Below, in pieces: positions 60,789 through 64,000 of a stretch of DNA of 64,000 nt. Each line of letters begins with the position of its first letter. Position 1 is the first letter of the stretch. This stretch comes from WRGT01 sp942493035. GTDB lineage: Bacteria > Spirochaetota > UBA4802 > UBA5550. The notes beneath the pieces are model-generated. The model had not been told where the DNA came from, did not search any database, and saw only the letters and a list, made by a program, of their open reading frames with translations. The DNA is taken from assembly GCA_942493035.1 (NCBI GenBank), contig OW818666.1, forward strand, positions 2,976,001 through 3,040,000, written 5' to 3'. A program made the translations under genes and the position numbers.

Positions 60789-60915
60789 GTCTGAATTAGG
60801 ATTTATAGGATTAGCGGATTAAAGGATTTCCATGAAACTGTAGGCTCGTAGCGCGCTACGAGCCTACAGTTTCTAAATCCTATAATCCTCTAATCTGCTT
60901 AATCCTAATTCAGAC
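60789..60915. repeat. GTCTGAA-family element, full copy with 40-bp palindrome
   Basis: 127 bases bounded by GTCTGAATTAGGATT and AATCCTAATTCAGAC, an exact 15-base inverted repeat. The centre (60834-60873) is a perfect 40-base palindrome with half GAAACTGTAGGCTCGTAGCG. The stop codon of the 60910 gene (TCA at 60910-60912) is inside the right end. Confidence 0.85.
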
Positions 60916-63900
60916 AGCTTCAAACTCCAGCACAAACCTCGTCCCTTCGCCACGTTCAATCCTTATACTCCCGCCGATCTGCCCGGTAAGCATACCTGCA
61001 AGCTGCATTCCGAAACCTGTTGAGTTTTCAAAAGTTACCGACGCGGGAAGACCCGCTCCGTTGTCTCCGTAAATCACTGTAACCACATTCTCTTTTCTTT
61101 TTGCAGATATGCTTATAATTCCACTCTCTTTATCATTGAAGGCATACTTTATAGAATTGGTTATAAACTCGTTTATAATAATCCCGACAGGAGAGAGCAT
61201 CTTTGAATTTAATATAAAATCCTCAATGTCAACTTCCGCTTTTATAAAAGCGCGATAAGAAAATAACCCAAGCACTTCACTGATCAAGGGTTCAAGAAAA
61301 TCCTTAATACTCATTTCATTATAATTATCCGACCGGTAGAGTTTATCATAAAGTATCATCATCTTTTTTATACGAAGAGCTGAATCATGAAGTATAGCCT
61401 TACACTCCTCATCCTTCATTGCATCGGACTGCAGTGTGAGCAGACCGTAGATTGTATTCATATTGTTTTTTACCCGGTGATGGGTCTCTTTGAGAAGTAT
61501 CTCTTTTTCACGAAAAAGTAATTTTATTTCATCTTCCACCATTTTCCGTTCAGTAATATCTTCTGCAACACCTTCAAGCCAGTCCTTATCCTTAATATGT
61601 TTTGCCGAGAGACGTATCCATATTATAGATCCATCCTTTCTCCAGAAACGGGCTTCAAAATTAAAAATCTCCCTGTTTTGCTTAAGAAGCGAAATCATTC
61701 TTTTTCTCTCTTCTTTATCAACATACTGTTCAGCTATATTATAATTTACCGCAAGAATAGATTCTCTATTTTCATATCCGGCAAAGCGTGCGAGTGTATC
61801 GTTTGCGTCAAGCATCAGCCCCGATTCAACCTCGGATCTGAACAGCCCTATCTGTGAATTGAGGAAAAGATTTCTATATGTTTCCTCCGCAATTTTGAGA
61901 GCCTCTTCCGCACACTTCAGTTCCGTGATTTCACGAAAGCTTGCAATCCCCCCGACAAGCTGTCCGGAACTGTTGAAGAGAGGAGCTGCATTAACCGACA
62001 GCCATTTTCTTTCACCATCCTTTGCTGCAATCTGATGCTGAAGATCTACTACAATGCGCTGTTCTTTCAAAGCAACAGCAAGTGGAAGCTTGTCTTCAGG
62101 ATATGGATTCCCATATCCATCAATCTGCATCCACTCACGGCTCTGATAATATTTCCCAAGAATATCTTTGCCAATACCAAGAATTGTCTGGGCCGCCTGG
62201 TTTGAGTAAGTGATTTGACCGTTAAGATCAACAGTTACCATGCCATCGACCATTGTCTGCAGCATCGTCTCCAGTTTATTTTCAGATTTCAGAAGCGCAT
62301 CCTCGGCCTGCTTCCGCTCGGTTATATCAAGAACAACACCAATCAGACCTGTAATATTTCCGGAGACATCTTTAATACTCCCTTTGTGAAAGACAACATC
62401 ACGGAGCTCCCCCCTGGCATTCTTCACCTGTGATTCGTATACCTGAATTCCCGCCTTTTCAAAAAGCACCGAATCCTGTTTATGATAAATTTCCGCAAGT
62501 TCAAGGGGATTAACATCAAAAACATTTTTACCTATGAGATCCTCTTTTTTCGCCCCGAAAAAAGCTTCAAATGCCTGATTAAATCCGGTATAACGCCCCT
62601 GAAGATCTTTATAAAAAACCGGCACCGGTAAAGACTGAAGTAAAAGACTTAGTGACAGTTCACTCCCCTTCAACGCATCTTCAGTCATCTTCCTTTCAGA
62701 AATATCAATACCGACTCCAGTGAAATACGTTTTGCCGTCGATAGTAAGTTTTACACCATTAGAGCGAATAAGAAGTTTACCTCCACCCTTTATAAGCAGA
62801 TTTGCCTCTACCTCGCCATAACCGGTCCTGAATACTTCATCTACTGCTGCAGCCACTCTTACTGCATCTTCACCTTCAAACCAGTCCGACATATTCATAT
62901 GAGATAACTCTTCCGCTGAATAGCCGGTCATAGTTTCATGTTTCTTATTCCATCGTATAAGGTTGCCATTTTCATCATAGACATAGAGATAACCGGGAAT
63001 ACTTTCAAGAAGAGCTTCTATAAAAATCTTTTCACTAAGAATAGCTCTATCCTTTGCCAGAAGATCCTCATTAACTGCTATAAGCTCCTCATTCGCGGCC
63101 TCCATCTCCTCCATGGCGGCGTTCAGCTCTTCATTAGCTGCTTCAAACTCTTCAGTTTTATTTTTAATTTCCACCTCCGCGCGTTTACGTTCGGTGATGT
63201 CGCGAACTATAGCAAGAACCTCCTCATCATCAAGCTTTGCTATTCGAAGATCATATATATGCGGCTCATTATCAATATCCAGTGTATATATATAATTCTG
63301 GATGTCCCCTGTCTCAATACACTTCCGGAAAAGAGCAAGAAGCTTCTGAACTTCATCGGCCGAAAACAGTACATTTATATTATTACCGATAATTACTTCA
63401 GAAGGTAATGCAAGAGAATCAGAATCTGAACTTCCGGAAAAATCTTTGAAAAATCCCTTACTATCCACAACAAACATCATGTCAGGAATCGTCCGTAGAA
63501 TTGTCTGACTTCGCAGAGATTCCTTTCTCGCCTCTTCGTGAGAGTTGTACAGATCAAACGCCATCTCCATAGACGATTGAAGAACAAAATCGCCGGAGCT
63601 CTTTACCACATAGCCGTAGCGGGTTATATTACGCACCTTCTCCACCATCTCGCGTTCAGAGTGTGATGTATGAAAGACTATAGGTATATTTTTTTCTGCA
63701 AGTATCTGACGGGCAGCCTCTGTGCCGTCAATGCCTTCTCCAAGGTTTATATCCATTAGAATAAGATCAATTTTTTCAACGCCTTCTGTAATCTCAACAG
63801 CCTTTTCACCTGAAGTCGCAGTAATAACTTTATAGCCGAATCTCTGCAGAGCTTTAGAAACTACAATCCCGATTATTGCTTCATCTTCAACGAGAAGTAT

Positions 63901-63924
63901 CGTCTTTTGATTTTCATAATTCAT
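60910..63924 (-). CDS. Sensor kinase: receiver-multiple PAS-HisKA_2-HATPase
   Basis: This 1004-residue soluble kinase has a canonical receiver at residues 6-125 (LLVEDEA, phospho-Asp58 in LILMDINLGEG, FHTSH). About five PAS/PAC units follow (roughly 140-250, 305-420, 430-545, 555-670, 680-790), with a coiled coil (EELNAAMEEMEAANEELIAV) between the first two. HisKA_2 has His in THHRVKNNMNTIYGLL and HATPase_c has GDNGAGLPA and GFGMQLAGML. The receiver resembles those of 32212, 33993 and 51922 (ITRYGYVVKSSG pattern), so this receiver type is shared across the island. GGGAAG lies 8 bases before the ATG. The stop lies in a repeat end. Confidence 0.93.
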   Translation of the reverse strand: MNYENQKTILLVEDEAIIGIVVSKALQRFGYKVITATSGEKAVEITEGVEKIDLILMDINLGEGIDGTEAARQILAEKNIPIVFHTSHSEREMVEKVRNITRYGYVVKSSGDFVLQSSMEMAFDLYNSHEEARKESLRSQTILRTIPDMMFVVDSKGFFKDFSGSSDSDSLALPSEVIIGNNINVLFSADEVQKLLALFRKCIETGDIQNYIYTLDIDNEPHIYDLRIAKLDDEEVLAIVRDITERKRAEVEIKNKTEEFEAANEELNAAMEEMEAANEELIAVNEDLLAKDRAILSEKIFIEALLESIPGYLYVYDENGNLIRWNKKHETMTGYSAEELSHMNMSDWFEGEDAVRVAAAVDEVFRTGYGEVEANLLIKGGGKLLIRSNGVKLTIDGKTYFTGVGIDISERKMTEDALKGSELSLSLLLQSLPVPVFYKDLQGRYTGFNQAFEAFFGAKKEDLIGKNVFDVNPLELAEIYHKQDSVLFEKAGIQVYESQVKNARGELRDVVFHKGSIKDVSGNITGLIGVVLDITERKQAEDALLKSENKLETMLQTMVDGMVTVDLNGQITYSNQAAQTILGIGKDILGKYYQSREWMQIDGYGNPYPEDKLPLAVALKEQRIVVDLQHQIAAKDGERKWLSVNAAPLFNSSGQLVGGIASFREITELKCAEEALKIAEETYRNLFLNSQIGLFRSEVESGLMLDANDTLARFAGYENRESILAVNYNIAEQYVDKEERKRMISLLKQNREIFNFEARFWRKDGSIIWIRLSAKHIKDKDWLEGVAEDITERKMVEDEIKLLFREKEILLKETHHRVKNNMNTIYGLLTLQSDAMKDEECKAILHDSALRIKKMMILYDKLYRSDNYNEMSIKDFLEPLISEVLGLFSYRAFIKAEVDIEDFILNSKMLSPVGIIINEFITNSIKYAFNDKESGIISISAKRKENVVTVIYGDNGAGLPASVTFENSTGFGMQLAGMLTGQIGGSIRIERGEGTRFVLEFEAV

Positions 63925-63954
63925 AGTCTAACTTCCCTGTGCAGCTGATCTTTT

Positions 63955-63969
63955 AATCCTGATTCAGGC
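63955..63969. repeat. GTCTGAA-family end
   Basis: AATCCTGATTCAGGC matches the element ends at 59539 and 60901 with two changes. It again contains the stop codon of the adjacent kinase fragment. Confidence 0.6.
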
Positions 63970-63999
63970 ATCATTAAACTCCAGTACAAACCGTGTTCC
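63964..63999 (-). CDS. C-terminal end of another HisKA_2-type sensor kinase (runs off window)
   Basis: The last 11 codons read GTRFVLEFNDA and then TGA. They match the C-terminal GTRFVLEFEAV of the 60910 kinase and related endings in 51922 and 59548, so a further kinase of this family begins beyond the right edge. Its stop codon lies within a GTCTGAA-family repeat end. Confidence 0.75.
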   Translation of the reverse strand, partial: GTRFVLEFNDA

Positions 64000-64000
64000 A

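Overview
The window looks like bacterial chromosome of a Gram-negative organism with roughly 40% G+C. It encodes lipobox lipoproteins (7014, 9041, 24288), an outer-membrane barrel-like protein (8078), many sensor kinases and a large chemotaxis cluster. The mix of FecR-domain lipoprotein, cNMP-SpoIIE phosphatase, receiver-led kinases ending in HisKA_2 domains, 7TM-AraC regulator and expanded MCPs is most reminiscent of Spirochaetota. That is a judgement from family content, not a search result. No rRNA, tRNA, CRISPR array, phage or complete insertion sequence was seen.

Positions 1-31 kb are mixed. They hold an Ig-like/ASH envelope protein, a cNMP-gated PP2C phosphatase, the DUF2157 + GDYXXLXY membrane pair, FecR and unknown lipoproteins, a membrane-bound AraC regulator, ahcY next to an ArsR-methyltransferase fusion with a 12-8-12 palindromic operator (a likely SAH-responsive switch), two tandem paralogous six-TM methyl-accepting proteins, a PIN toxin-antitoxin pair, class II ribonucleotide reductase, a TPR-lipoprotein operon, a receiver-PP2C protein, and an HD/HD-GYP protein.

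Positions 31-64 kb are one long signalling island, almost entirely on the minus strand. A NarL-type regulator follows two hybrid kinases. Then come cheA, a STAS gene, cheY, cheW, cheB, cheR, two large HAMP-rich MCPs, a metallo-beta-lactamase-fold protein, a minimal CheR, a second cheW, a truncated deacetylase remnant, a receiver-HATPase protein, a CheY-like protein and plus-strand cheD. Four complete HisKA_2 kinases and the 3' end of a fifth (at the window edge) are scattered through the right part. No flagellar or pilus gene is present, so the cluster's output cannot be named from this window.

The most unusual property is the density of short palindromic interspersed repeats, in at least eight families. 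Members of several families sit exactly at stop codons of the signalling genes, and in at least eight genes all or part of the stop codon lies inside a repeat terminus. One family carries small hairpins at fixed positions whose stems change sequence between copies while staying complementary, which suggests selected structure.
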